Assembly (NCBI GenBank): GCA_949286775.1
Contig: CASEDW010000050.1
Span: 1-8,487, forward strand
Reading direction: 5' to 3'
Length of the DNA stretch: 8,487 bases
From: an uncultured Eubacteriales bacterium
GTDB taxonomy: Bacteria > Bacillota > Clostridia > Lachnospirales > Lachnospiraceae
Part shown: one piece after another, positions 1-5,928 of the stretch
Numbering within the stretch: position 1 is the first letter of the stretch
How the letters are laid out: each line of letters begins with the position of its first letter
Position numbers and translations under genes: made by a program
Notes under the pieces: model-generated
Told to the model about the DNA's origin: nothing
Database searches by the model: none
What the model saw: the letters and a program-made list of their open reading frames with translations, nothing else

Positions 1-20
1 TCTGCTTCTAAAATAGGCAT
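1..20 (-). CDS. Start of amino acid ABC transporter ATP-binding protein (partial)
   Basis: Only the first codons are inside the window. An ATG at 20-18 on the minus strand begins M-P-I-L-E-A, and the frame runs off the left edge. It is preceded by a very good ribosome binding site, AAGGAGGG, which overlaps the stop codon of the permease gene, so the two genes are almost certainly co-transcribed and translationally coupled. The identity is inferred from context: in polar amino acid importers the ATPase gene (GlnQ/HisP type) commonly follows the permease, and such proteins often begin with a short M-x-I-L-E-A-like strand. No Walker motif is visible, so the function rests on position alone. Confidence 0.6.
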
Positions 21-32
21 GCTTTTCCCTCC

Positions 33-716
33 TTATCTGAAGAAATTCAGTTTCTTTTCAAGTTTGCCGAGAACGATGGTAAGCACTCCGTTGAATATCA
101 GATAGTATATCGCCGTAAAGAACAGCGGCCAAATGATTCCCGATATTCCCTGGGAGCCCTTCATGAACGCTTCGCCTGCCCAGATGACCTCATGCAGCGA
201 TATTACGCGGGCAAGAGAAGTATCTTTAACAAGCGTAAGGATTTCATTTGACATAGGCGGCAGTATGCGTTTTATCATCTGAAGGAGTTTGACTTTGAAG
301 AAGATCTGCCCTTTTGTCATGCCGAGGACAAGGCCTGCTTCATCCTGGCCGACGGGGATTGCCTGTATGCCGCCGCGGTATATTTCGGAAAAATAGCAGG
401 CGTAGTTTATGATGAATGCGACTGCTGATGCTGTAAATCTTCCGGGTTCGCCGCCACCCCAGATTGGATTGTCGAATACAAGTCCGGGCATGAAATAAAT
501 GATCATAAGCTGGATCATAAGGGGCGTTCCACGTACTATCCAGATGATAAATTTGCAAAACAGCCGTAACGGAGTAAAACGTGATGTTGAACCGAAGCAG
601 ATTAAAAGACCCAGCGGGACTGCGCCTAAAAGCGTAATGCCGAAGAGTTTTAAAGTCTGAAGAAATCCTTCATTCAGGGAGTTAAGTACTATTGGTAGTT
701 GTTCCGCGAAAGTCAT
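33..716 (-). CDS. Polar amino acid ABC transporter permease (HisM/GlnP family)
   Basis: This is an inner membrane subunit of an amino acid importer, 227 residues, a normal length for the family. Hydrophobic segments are visible at about residues 20-42, 53-80, 97-113 and 192-217. The EAA loop that docks on the ATPase lies at about 125-150 (EAGLVLGMTKGQ followed by a K/L/P-rich stretch ending ILPP), with the family's conserved G at the expected place. The N-terminal region with TLKL and the VRGTPLMIQL segment (61-70) are typical of the HisM/GlnP group. The ATG at 716 has AGAAAGG upstream. The gene lies 114 bp after the receptor gene and 12 bp before the ATPase start, giving the order receptor, permease, ATPase. 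The substrate cannot be read from the permease. Family confidence is high. Confidence 0.93.
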   Translation of the reverse strand: MTFAEQLPIVLNSLNEGFLQTLKLFGITLLGAVPLGLLICFGSTSRFTPLRLFCKFIIWIVRGTPLMIQLMIIYFMPGLVFDNPIWGGGEPGRFTASAVAFIINYACYFSEIYRGGIQAIPVGQDEAGLVLGMTKGQIFFKVKLLQMIKRILPPMSNEILTLVKDTSLARVISLHEVIWAGEAFMKGSQGISGIIWPLFFTAIYYLIFNGVLTIVLGKLEKKLNFFR

Positions 717-769
717 ATCGGTTTTTTACCTTTCTTTTATTTAACTTTTGCTTCTGAATCAGAATCGAC

Positions 770-794
770 AGCCCCGCCGTATGCCGGCGGGGCT
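770..794 (-). promoter_or_regulatory. Intergenic stem-loop between receptor and permease genes
   Basis: A perfect 10-bp GC-rich stem (AGCCCCGCCG and its complement) closes a five-base loop. It lies 36 bases after the receptor stop codon and 53 bases before the permease start. On the minus strand the hairpin is followed by TGTCGATTCTG, with no U tract, so it is not a standard intrinsic terminator. Hairpins at this place in importer operons usually protect the 3' end of receptor mRNA or partly attenuate transcription, so the receptor is made in excess of the membrane parts. The structure is seen directly; the role is inferred. Confidence 0.7.
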
Positions 795-830
795 TGGTGT
801 CATTATTATTAGTTAAAAACTGTATGAGGT

Positions 831-1715
831 TTACTGCTCTATAAGAGCTGCCTGTACTTTATACTGCTCAGCGATCTGCTGCATAGTTCCATTTTCATAA
901 GATTCAGCGAAGAAATTGTTGAGCTCTTCTGCAAGATCGGAACCTTTACGGAAACCTACGCCATACTCTTCAGTAGTAAGACCTATAGTATAAGTAAGGT
1001 CTGCATAGCTTGTTCCTTCACCGATCATGGCAGCAGCCATAAGAGAATCTATGATGGCAGCGTCTGAAGTTCCGGCAGCGACTTCCATAAGGGCAGCGGC
1101 CTGATTCTGAACCTCAGTATAGTTAAGGCCGTTTTCAGCGGCAGCTGCAGCTCCGGCGCTTCCGGCTTCAACTGCAAAGTTCAGGTCAGCGAGGCTTTCA
1201 ACATCCTGATACTGATCAGCCACATCGGAATTAACTACAACTACCTGCGCGTTGTTGAGGTAAGGTTTTGTAGTTTCCATGCTGCTTGTAACTTCGTCTG
1301 TAAGAGTCATGCCGTTCCATACGCAGTCGATAGTTTTTCCGTCAAGCTCAAGAATCTTGCTGTTCCAGTCGATCTCCTGGAATTCTACGTCAACGCCGAG
1401 GCTTTCTCCAAATGCTTTGGCAAGGTCAGCGTCAAAACCGATCCATTCGCCGTTTTCATCCTGATAGTCCATAGGCTCGAAGTTTGTAATACCTACAACG
1501 AGTGTTCCCTTGTCGATGACATACTGCATGTCTGATTCGCCGGCGGCAGATGAATCTTCAGAAGCCTCAGAGCTTTCTGAACCGCTGTTTGATTCTGAAG
1601 CTGAGTTTTCAGATGCATCAGCGGCGCTTGAGCTTTCAGATGAATTCTGACCGCAAGCGGAAAGAGATGCCGCCATTGCCGAAATAAGTGCGATTGCCAA
1701 TAATTTCTTTTTCAT
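831..1715 (-). CDS. Amino acid ABC transporter substrate-binding lipoprotein (SBP family 3)
   Basis: This is an extracellular receptor tethered to the membrane that delivers an amino acid to the downstream permease; 294 residues. Residues 1-20 form a lipoprotein signal peptide (MKKK start, hydrophobic core, lipobox LSAC), with Cys21 as the lipidated residue. Residues 22-62 are a Ser/Glu/Ala-rich flexible tether. From about 64 the family 3 fold begins: GTLVVGIT, then GEWIGFDADLAKAFGE (89-104), a DCVWNGMTLTDE segment (130-141), an AVEAGSAG loop (181-188), and DAAIIDSLMA (218-227) holding the likely ligand-contacting Asp223. Odd point: family members such as HisJ and GlnH have Arg after T-D/E-E/K to bind the ligand carboxylate, whereas this protein has Val142. 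The ATG at 1715 has AAAGGAGATAT upstream. It is the first gene of the importer operon. Confidence 0.93.
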   Translation of the reverse strand: MKKKLLAIALISAMAASLSACGQNSSESSSAADASENSASESNSGSESSEASEDSSAAGESDMQYVIDKGTLVVGITNFEPMDYQDENGEWIGFDADLAKAFGESLGVDVEFQEIDWNSKILELDGKTIDCVWNGMTLTDEVTSSMETTKPYLNNAQVVVVNSDVADQYQDVESLADLNFAVEAGSAGAAAAAENGLNYTEVQNQAAALMEVAAGTSDAAIIDSLMAAAMIGEGTSYADLTYTIGLTTEEYGVGFRKGSDLAEELNNFFAESYENGTMQQIAEQYKVQAALIEQ

Positions 1716-1748
1716 TATAAATATCTCCTTTTATACTGATTGAGAAGG

Positions 1749-1760
1749 GATCATATGATC
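1749..1760. promoter_or_regulatory. Perfect 12-bp palindrome in the importer 5' leader
   Basis: GATCATATGATC is a perfect inverted repeat lying about 20 bases downstream of the -10 element and about 33 bases before the receptor start codon. It could be an operator for a dimeric repressor that acts as a roadblock just after the transcription start. It could also be chance in AT-rich DNA. No regulator is recognised from the motif. Confidence 0.3.
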
Positions 1761-1780
1761 GCCCGATTTTTCACAATGAA

Positions 1781-1809
1781 ATATTAGCAATTTAGCAGAA
1801 TAAAGTCAA
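1781..1809 (-). promoter_or_regulatory. Sigma-A-type promoter of the amino acid importer operon
   Basis: On the minus strand, TTGACT (1809-1804) and TAATAT (1786-1781) are separated by exactly 17 bp. Both hexamers are close to the vegetative consensus. The predicted start of transcription is near 1774, giving a leader of about 60 nt. Just upstream lies the small palindrome AGAAATTTCT. The promoter begins 30 bp after the stop codon of the upstream fusion gene, and no terminator hairpin is visible between them, so some read-through into the importer is possible. Confidence 0.75.
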
Positions 1810-1839
1810 GAAATTTCTCAGCGGGAAATACAGGGCTTT

Positions 1840-2676
1840 TTATTTGACTTCGACAAGTTCGATATCGAAGTTGAGCTCTTTTCCGGCCATTTCATGATTC
1901 GCGTCAAAAGTAATAGAATCGCCCTCGCGGGATACGACTGTGACAGGCACAGGCTGACCCATCTGATTGTAGAGGTATACACGCTCGCCTGCATTAAGTT
2001 CCTCTGAACCCGGAAGCTGGCTTACGCTAAGCGTGAAGATCGCGTTTGGATCAGCCATTCCATAAGCTTCTTCAGGCATAAGATGAATGCTGATCTTTTC
2101 TCCGACTTCCATATCTACGACGGCTTTGTCAAATCCGCTTATCATCTGACCTGCGCCGCAGATAAAGTCGAGGGTTTGACCGCGGTCATAGGAAGAATCA
2201 AACTGTGTTCCGTCGTTAAGAGTTCCTCTGTAGTGAACGCGGACTGTCTTTCCTGCGTTTTTTCCTTCCAATGTGATGACAGGCGCATGATGTCCGCATC
2301 CGCCGCAGCTTCCGCATCCGCCGCCGCAGCCGTGGGATTCTTCGTGATCATGATGGTCGCAGTTCGCGCCTGAATTTTTGAGTTCTCCCGCGAGAAAAGC
2401 TTCGACTGCTTTGTCACAGTTTCCTTCAGCTCCCGCGCATACTTCTATGCCGGCTGCTGTGAGATCTGAAAGCGCTCCGTCTCCGAGCCCGCCGCAGATG
2501 AGAACGTCTACGTTATTGTCCTTAAGAACCTGGGCGAGGGCGCCATGGCCTTTGCCGCCGGAACTCAATATGCTTTCTGATACTATTTTGTTGTCTTCGA
2601 TTTCATATAATTTAAATTCAGATGTCTGTCCAAAATGCTGGAAAATGTTGTTGTCGTAAGTAACTGCTATACGCAT
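1840..2676 (-). CDS. NifX/NifB-like cluster-binding domain fused to SlyD-type FKBP prolyl isomerase
   Basis: The 278-residue protein has three parts. Residues 1-100 match the dinitrogenase Fe-Mo cofactor biosynthesis fold (NifX/NafY/NifB C-terminal type): MRIAVTYDNNIFQHFG, GHGALAQVLKD, DVLICGGLGDGA and a final DKAVEAFLAGEL. Residues 106-130 are a metal-binding stretch with His108, 109, 111, 115, 129, 130 and Cys106, 117, 121, 124, 127 among glycines. Residues 134-278 are a complete SlyD-type FKBP: VRVHYRGTLNDGTQFDSS, a GAGQMISGFDKAV loop, PEEAYG (201-206), an insert-in-flap segment of about 207-256, and FDANHEMAGKELNFDIELVEV at the end. E. coli SlyD carries its metal-binding tail at the C terminus; here it lies between domains. 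The protein is probably cytosolic, acting in metal or cluster handling with a folding activity. No nif genes are nearby, so a role in nitrogen fixation is not implied. The ATG at 2676 has AAAAGGAGAAC upstream. Confidence 0.9.
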   Translation of the reverse strand: MRIAVTYDNNIFQHFGQTSEFKLYEIEDNKIVSESILSSGGKGHGALAQVLKDNNVDVLICGGLGDGALSDLTAAGIEVCAGAEGNCDKAVEAFLAGELKNSGANCDHHDHEESHGCGGGCGSCGGCGHHAPVITLEGKNAGKTVRVHYRGTLNDGTQFDSSYDRGQTLDFICGAGQMISGFDKAVVDMEVGEKISIHLMPEEAYGMADPNAIFTLSVSQLPGSEELNAGERVYLYNQMGQPVPVTVVSREGDSITFDANHEMAGKELNFDIELVEVK

Positions 2677-2744
2677 GAGTGTTCTCCTTTTTATATAAGA
2701 TGATGTTTCACATATCGCGGGATAAAGATCCTACGTTCCTGCTC

Positions 2745-2773
2745 ATCTTAACATATGAAAACTGTTTATACAA
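2745..2773 (-). promoter_or_regulatory. Promoter of the NifX-SlyD fusion gene
   Basis: On the minus strand, TTGTAT (2773-2768), a 17-bp spacer and TAAGAT (2750-2745) form a promoter with an extended -10 (TG one base before the hexamer). The predicted start is near 2738, giving a leader of about 60 nt before the ATG at 2676. An A/T-rich block at 2782-2800 lies between this promoter and the divergent one at 2812 and could serve as an upstream element for either. Confidence 0.55.
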
Positions 2774-2811
2774 ACAATGGATATTATTTTTTAAATTTTT
2801 GTTGTAAGGCT

Positions 2812-2840
2812 ATGAAATGAATAGCGATTCGTGATATAAT
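2812..2840 (+). promoter_or_regulatory. Promoter of the structured RNA and acetyltransferase gene
   Basis: On the plus strand, a consensus TATAAT (2835-2840) with extended -10 TG one base upstream (2832-2833) is preceded at 17 bp by ATGAAA (2812-2817), which matches the -35 consensus at four of six positions. The 5' strand of the RNA closing helix starts directly after the -10, so transcription should begin near 2845-2849, within that strand. The promoter therefore points exactly at the folded leader. Confidence 0.65.
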
Positions 2841-3053
2841 TGTGCCCGAAAATAATATGGGTCAAGGGACAGATGGACACAAATCGGATGCTTGCATACG
2901 ATTTTGTGTCTATGAGAACCGCAAAAACATGAGGATGTAATCATTTTTCGAAGAAAAATGTATGGAATCCGAATGTTTTTAGTGATTTTGAGAGTGCGTA
3001 GCACGTAAAAATCACGATTGACTCATAGAGAGTCTCATTTGTCGGGCAACACA
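2841..3053 (+). ncRNA. Closed multi-branched structured RNA (leader or processed sRNA)
   Basis: The roughly 210 nt between promoter and acetyltransferase hold no convincing gene but fold strongly by eye. A closing helix pairs 2841-2849 (TGTGCCCGA) with 3042-3051 (TCGGGCAACA, one bulged A). Inside are four arms. Arm A pairs 2873-2886 with 2899-2913 and has an apical ATG/CAT stem. Arm B pairs 2923-2930 with 2973-2980 (AAAAACAT/ATGTTTTT), then GA opposite GA, then GGAT/ATCC, an internal loop, and an 8-bp CATTTTTC/GAAAAATG hairpin. Arm C pairs 2982-2989 with 3008-3015 plus GTGC/GCAC. Arm D pairs 3020-3024 with 3030-3034. Because transcription probably starts inside the closing helix, only part of its 5' strand may be present. 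No U-tract terminator follows, so it reads into the acetyltransferase gene. It matches none of the common riboswitch signatures I can recall. Size and placement make the raiA RNA family a candidate, unconfirmed. Confidence 0.6.
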
Positions 3054-3075
3054 TAATATATAAAGAAGATACAAG

Positions 3076-3561
3076 ATGATGATCAGAGAAATGAAAACTG
3101 ACGACTGGAATCAGGTCAGAAAAATATATTTGCAGGGAATAAACCGCGGAAACTGCACGGTTGTTACCGAATGTCCTTCTTACGAAGAATGGGACGCGTC
3201 CCACTTAAAAGAATGCCGATTTGTCTGTGAGAAAAAAGGAAGAGTCGTAGGCTGGATAGCTTTATCGCCTACATCGTCAAAACACGCCTACAGAGGCGTT
3301 GTCGAGGTGAGCGTCTATGTCGATGAAAACAGCCAGGATCAGGGTATAGGCACGCTGCTCCTTGAACATATGTGTATTGAGAGCGAAAGAGCAGGATTCT
3401 GGACTTTATTTGTGGCGATATTTGAATCAAATACCGCCAGCAGGGCGCTGCATCAAAAGTGCGGCTTCAGGGAGATAGGTTACAGAGAAAAAATCGCAAA
3501 AGACAGATTTGGAAACTGGATAAATACAATAATGATGGAAAGAAGAAATTCCATAGAATAA
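3076..3561 (+). CDS. GNAT family N-acetyltransferase, phosphinothricin/methionine-sulfone type
   Basis: This 161-residue cytosolic enzyme would transfer an acetyl group from acetyl-CoA to the amino group of a small molecule. The acetyl-CoA loop is clear: VEVSVYVDENSQDQGIGTLL, with Q87-x-x-G90-x-G92. The C-terminal half has the Pat/MnaT-like pattern WTLFVAIFESNTASRALHQKCGFREIG (109-135), followed by EKI and NWINTIMMERR near the end. Family members act on glufosinate-like compounds, methionine sulfone and sulfoximine, or aromatic amino acids; the real substrate cannot be read here. Two ATGs lie in tandem (3076 and 3079), and the ribosome site is weak (AAGAAG), unlike every other gene in the window. 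A long structured leader precedes it. It is convergent with dnaK; the stop codon's last base begins the shared hairpin. Confidence 0.9.
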   Translation: MMIREMKTDDWNQVRKIYLQGINRGNCTVVTECPSYEEWDASHLKECRFVCEKKGRVVGWIALSPTSSKHAYRGVVEVSVYVDENSQDQGIGTLLLEHMCIESERAGFWTLFVAIFESNTASRALHQKCGFREIGYREKIAKDRFGNWINTIMMERRNSIE

Positions 3562-3586
3562 CAGGCCGGCGTTTTCGCCGGCCTGT
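3561..3586. terminator. Bidirectional hairpin between convergent acetyltransferase and dnaK genes
   Basis: A perfect 11-bp stem, ACAGGCCGGCG with its complement, closes a TTTT loop. Its first base is the last base of the acetyltransferase stop codon, and it ends three bases before the dnaK stop codon. The U tracts are poor on both sides (ACTTTAATC on plus, TATTCTATGG on minus), so termination may be partial or Rho-assisted. Its symmetry and its place between convergent genes support a shared terminator. Confidence 0.75.
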
Positions 3587-3589
3587 ACT

Positions 3590-5338
3590 TTAATCTTCGG
3601 GAAGATGCTGTTTTACGATTTCTGTCTGTGAAACTATTTTTTCTGTCTCTTCGTCAGTCATTTTTTCGATTTTTTTGTTTCGGATTAGCTTTTCAAGCAA
3701 CGCCGCGTCGTTTGTGATGATTTTCTTAGTCGCGCGGTCAAGAGTCTTTTTGTTTTCCTTAAGATATACCGCTGCTTTTGAGTAGGCAATCTGGGCTTCA
3801 CGCAGGATATCGAGTCTCTGTCGGTTTGTTGAATCCTGGCTTTCATACTGACGGGCTTCGTTTATGGCTCTTTCGATATCGGCGTCAGACATGTTTGAAG
3901 TCGCTGTGATAGTTATATCCTTGCTGCGGCCTGTTCCCAGGTCTTTTGCGGAAACTTTTACGATGCCGTTCGCGTCTATATCAAAAGTAACTTCGATCTG
4001 AGGAACGCCTGCGGGAGCGCGCCTTATTCCGTTCAGCCTGAATTTTCCGAGCAGTACGTTGTCCTTAGCGAAAGGACGTTCGCCCTGAAGAACTTTGATT
4101 TCAACAGTTGTCTGATTGTTCATTACCGTCGAGAATATCTGGCTGTATCTGGTCGGAATAGTTGAGTTTCTTCCGATGAGTTTAGTAGCGACTCCGCCGA
4201 CAGTTTCGATAGAAAGAGTAAGAGGAGTGACGTCCATGAGCACGAGCTCGGAAGCTGTTCCGGTTGTAAGTTCTCCGCTGAGCTTGCCGCCCTGTATTGC
4301 CGCGCCTAAAGCGACGCATTCATCGGGATTTAAGCTCTTTGAAGGCTCTTTTCCTGTTATCTGACGGACTTTTTCCTGTACCGCCGGCATTCTTGTGGAG
4401 CCGCCTACGAGAAGAACCATTCCGAGTTCAGAGGTGCTTACGCCTGCGTCTGTCAGAACTTTTCTTACCGGCTCTTCAGTACGGGCTACGAGATCTGAAG
4501 TGAGCTCCTCAAATTTGCTTCTGGTGATATCCATTTCGAGATGCACTGGCTCACCCTTAACAGTAGCGATAAACGGAAGATTTATACTTGTCACCGACTG
4601 GGAGGAAAGGGCTTTTTTTGCTTCTTCGGCAGCTTCGCGGACTCTCTGCATCGCCACAAGATCGCGTGAAATATTTATTCTTGCAGTGCGTTTATATTCT
4701 TCGACGATGTATTCGACGAGTCTTAAATCAAAATCGTCGCCGCCAAGACGGTTGTCTCCCGCTGTAGCGAGTACTTCGATCAGATTGTCGCCGATTTCTA
4801 TAAGTGAAACGTCAAACGTACCGCCGCCGAGATCGTATACCATTATTTTCTGCGGCTGGCCGTGGTCAAGACCATAGGCTAAAGCTGCCGACGTAGGTTC
4901 GTTGATGATTCTTAAAACTTCAAGACCGGCAATTCTTCCCGCGTCTTTTGTGGCCTGACGCTGAGCGTCGTTAAAATATGCCGGAACCGTTATGACTGCC
5001 TGCGTTACCTCCTGGCCGAGATAGCTTTCGGCGTCTTTTTTCAGTTTGGAAAGGATCATGGAAGAGATTTCCTGCGGAGTGTAAACCTTGCCGTCAATCT
5101 TTACCTTATGATTTGAACCCATCTCTCTTTTAATAGAAGAAACTGTTCTTTCGACATTCGCGGAAGCCTGTCTTTTGGCTACGTCGCCGACAAGTCTTTC
5201 GCCGTCTTTTGTAAACGCGACGACGGAAGGCGTCGTTCTGTGGCCTTCTGCGTTTGTTATTACTACAGGATTTCCACCCTCCATAACAGCTACGCAGCTG
5301 TTGGTGGTTCCAAGATCTATTCCTATTACTTTACCCAT
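3590..5338 (-). CDS. dnaK: DnaK (Hsp70) chaperone paralogue, short C-terminal end
   Basis: This is an ATP-driven cytosolic chaperone of 582 residues. The ATPase domain is intact: IDLGTTNSCVAV (7-18), VPAYFNDAQRQATKDAG (118-134), NEPTSAALAYG (146-156), DLGGGTFDVS (169-178), DNRLGGDDFD (195-204) and VGGSTRMPAV (311-320). The linker and substrate-binding domain follow: LVLMDVTPLTLSIET (365-379), VLQGERP (416-422), GVPQIEVTFDIDANGIVKVSAKD (444-466). The helical lid starts at about 483 and is divergent, ending LPED. The usual acidic, disordered tail of about 30 residues is absent; DnaK normally has 610-640 residues. The gene begins 17 bp after nrdG with GGAGGAAAT as ribosome site, so it is the third gene of the nrdDG operon. 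No hrcA, grpE or dnaJ is adjacent, and no CIRCE element is visible, which suggests a second copy rather than the main heat-shock DnaK. Confidence 0.92.
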   Translation of the reverse strand: MGKVIGIDLGTTNSCVAVMEGGNPVVITNAEGHRTTPSVVAFTKDGERLVGDVAKRQASANVERTVSSIKREMGSNHKVKIDGKVYTPQEISSMILSKLKKDAESYLGQEVTQAVITVPAYFNDAQRQATKDAGRIAGLEVLRIINEPTSAALAYGLDHGQPQKIMVYDLGGGTFDVSLIEIGDNLIEVLATAGDNRLGGDDFDLRLVEYIVEEYKRTARINISRDLVAMQRVREAAEEAKKALSSQSVTSINLPFIATVKGEPVHLEMDITRSKFEELTSDLVARTEEPVRKVLTDAGVSTSELGMVLLVGGSTRMPAVQEKVRQITGKEPSKSLNPDECVALGAAIQGGKLSGELTTGTASELVLMDVTPLTLSIETVGGVATKLIGRNSTIPTRYSQIFSTVMNNQTTVEIKVLQGERPFAKDNVLLGKFRLNGIRRAPAGVPQIEVTFDIDANGIVKVSAKDLGTGRSKDITITATSNMSDADIERAINEARQYESQDSTNRQRLDILREAQIAYSKAAVYLKENKKTLDRATKKIITNDAALLEKLIRNKKIEKMTDEETEKIVSQTEIVKQHLPED

Positions 5339-5355
5339 TTTATTTCCTCCGGAGT

Positions 5356-5898
5356 TTATTTGATAGAGCCTCGTTTTTTATCAGGTATAATAACTATATT
5401 ACCTGTTTTTATCGTTTCGGGGATATCGATTATACGCTGATTCCTGCTTCCTCTGAATTGAAGGGAAATATCTTTTTCATCTTCGATAAAACGTCCGTCG
5501 ACAAGTACATCCGTAAGAGAAAGCATTTCTTTTGTCCATTCACAGCATGGATGAACGTTTCCCGAAATCAGTTTTTCGTATGTATAACCAGTATATATCC
5601 AAATGGTCTTCTCCGGAAAGTTTTTTTTGCATTTTTTCATCAATAAAACAAGTTGAGCCTGATTTTCAGGCTCAAAAGGATCGCCTCCGAGGAGGCTTAA
5701 ACCGTCTACATACTCGTTCGAGAGTAGTTTTAGGATTTCTTTTTCTGTTTCTTCAGTATATAAATCACCGTAATTAAAGTCCCATGTTTCAGGCTGGAAA
5801 CATCCGGGACAGTGGTTGCGGCACCCGGATACGAAAAGACTTACACGTATCCCGGGGCCGTTGGCGATGTCACAGTTTTTCAGTGCTCCATAGTGCAT
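5356..5898 (-). CDS. nrdG: Anaerobic ribonucleotide reductase activating enzyme (radical SAM)
   Basis: NrdG uses a [4Fe-4S] cluster and S-adenosylmethionine to place the glycyl radical on NrdD. At 180 residues it is slightly longer than E. coli NrdG. It starts NCDIANGPGIRVSLFVSGC, where the cluster motif CxxxCxxC is Cys26, Cys30 and Cys33 (C-RNH-C-PG-C). The SAM-contacting glycine-rich motif is LLGGDPFEP (69-77). WIYTGYTYE (100-108), LVDGRF (132-137) and FRGSRNQRIID (148-158) are typical of the family. The ATG at 5898 is preceded by GGAGGG at seven bases and gives the usual short M-x-Y N terminus. It lies 30 bp after nrdD, so the two are co-transcribed. Two extra cysteines (118, 119) lie in the C-terminal half; their role is unknown. 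Confidence 0.96.
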   Translation of the reverse strand: MHYGALKNCDIANGPGIRVSLFVSGCRNHCPGCFQPETWDFNYGDLYTEETEKEILKLLSNEYVDGLSLLGGDPFEPENQAQLVLLMKKCKKNFPEKTIWIYTGYTYEKLISGNVHPCCEWTKEMLSLTDVLVDGRFIEDEKDISLQFRGSRNQRIIDIPETIKTGNIVIIPDKKRGSIK

Positions 5899-5928
5899 GA
5901 CATTACCCTCCGCTGGTATTTATGTTTA

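Noticed and set aside
2083..2417. Open frames on both strands with Ala-rich runs over 2280-2340, and a simple-repeat look to the DNA
   Set aside because: The repetitive bases are codons for the Gly/Cys/His-rich linker of the fusion protein read in the wrong frames.
2873..2932. A 19-codon reading frame (M-D-T-N-R-M-L-A ...) preceded by AAGGGA inside the structured leader
   Set aside because: Its codons coincide almost exactly with the two strands of RNA arm A, and the spacing to the purine-rich site is only three bases. RNA pairing explains the sequence better than a leader peptide.
2810..3204. Minus-strand open frames of 64 and 87 codons across the leader and the acetyltransferase start
   Set aside because: They lie antisense to the folded RNA and to a clear GNAT gene, lack a good ribosome site and show no recognisable protein pattern.
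4395..4877. A 160-codon plus-strand open frame inside dnaK
   Set aside because: It is antisense to highly conserved DnaK ATPase motifs and Ser/Arg-rich without family features; such shadows are common opposite conserved genes.
5347..5354. CTCCGGAG palindrome overlapping the dnaK ribosome site
   Set aside because: It has no loop and so cannot fold on itself in one RNA; an eight-base palindrome built from a GGAGG site is easily due to chance.
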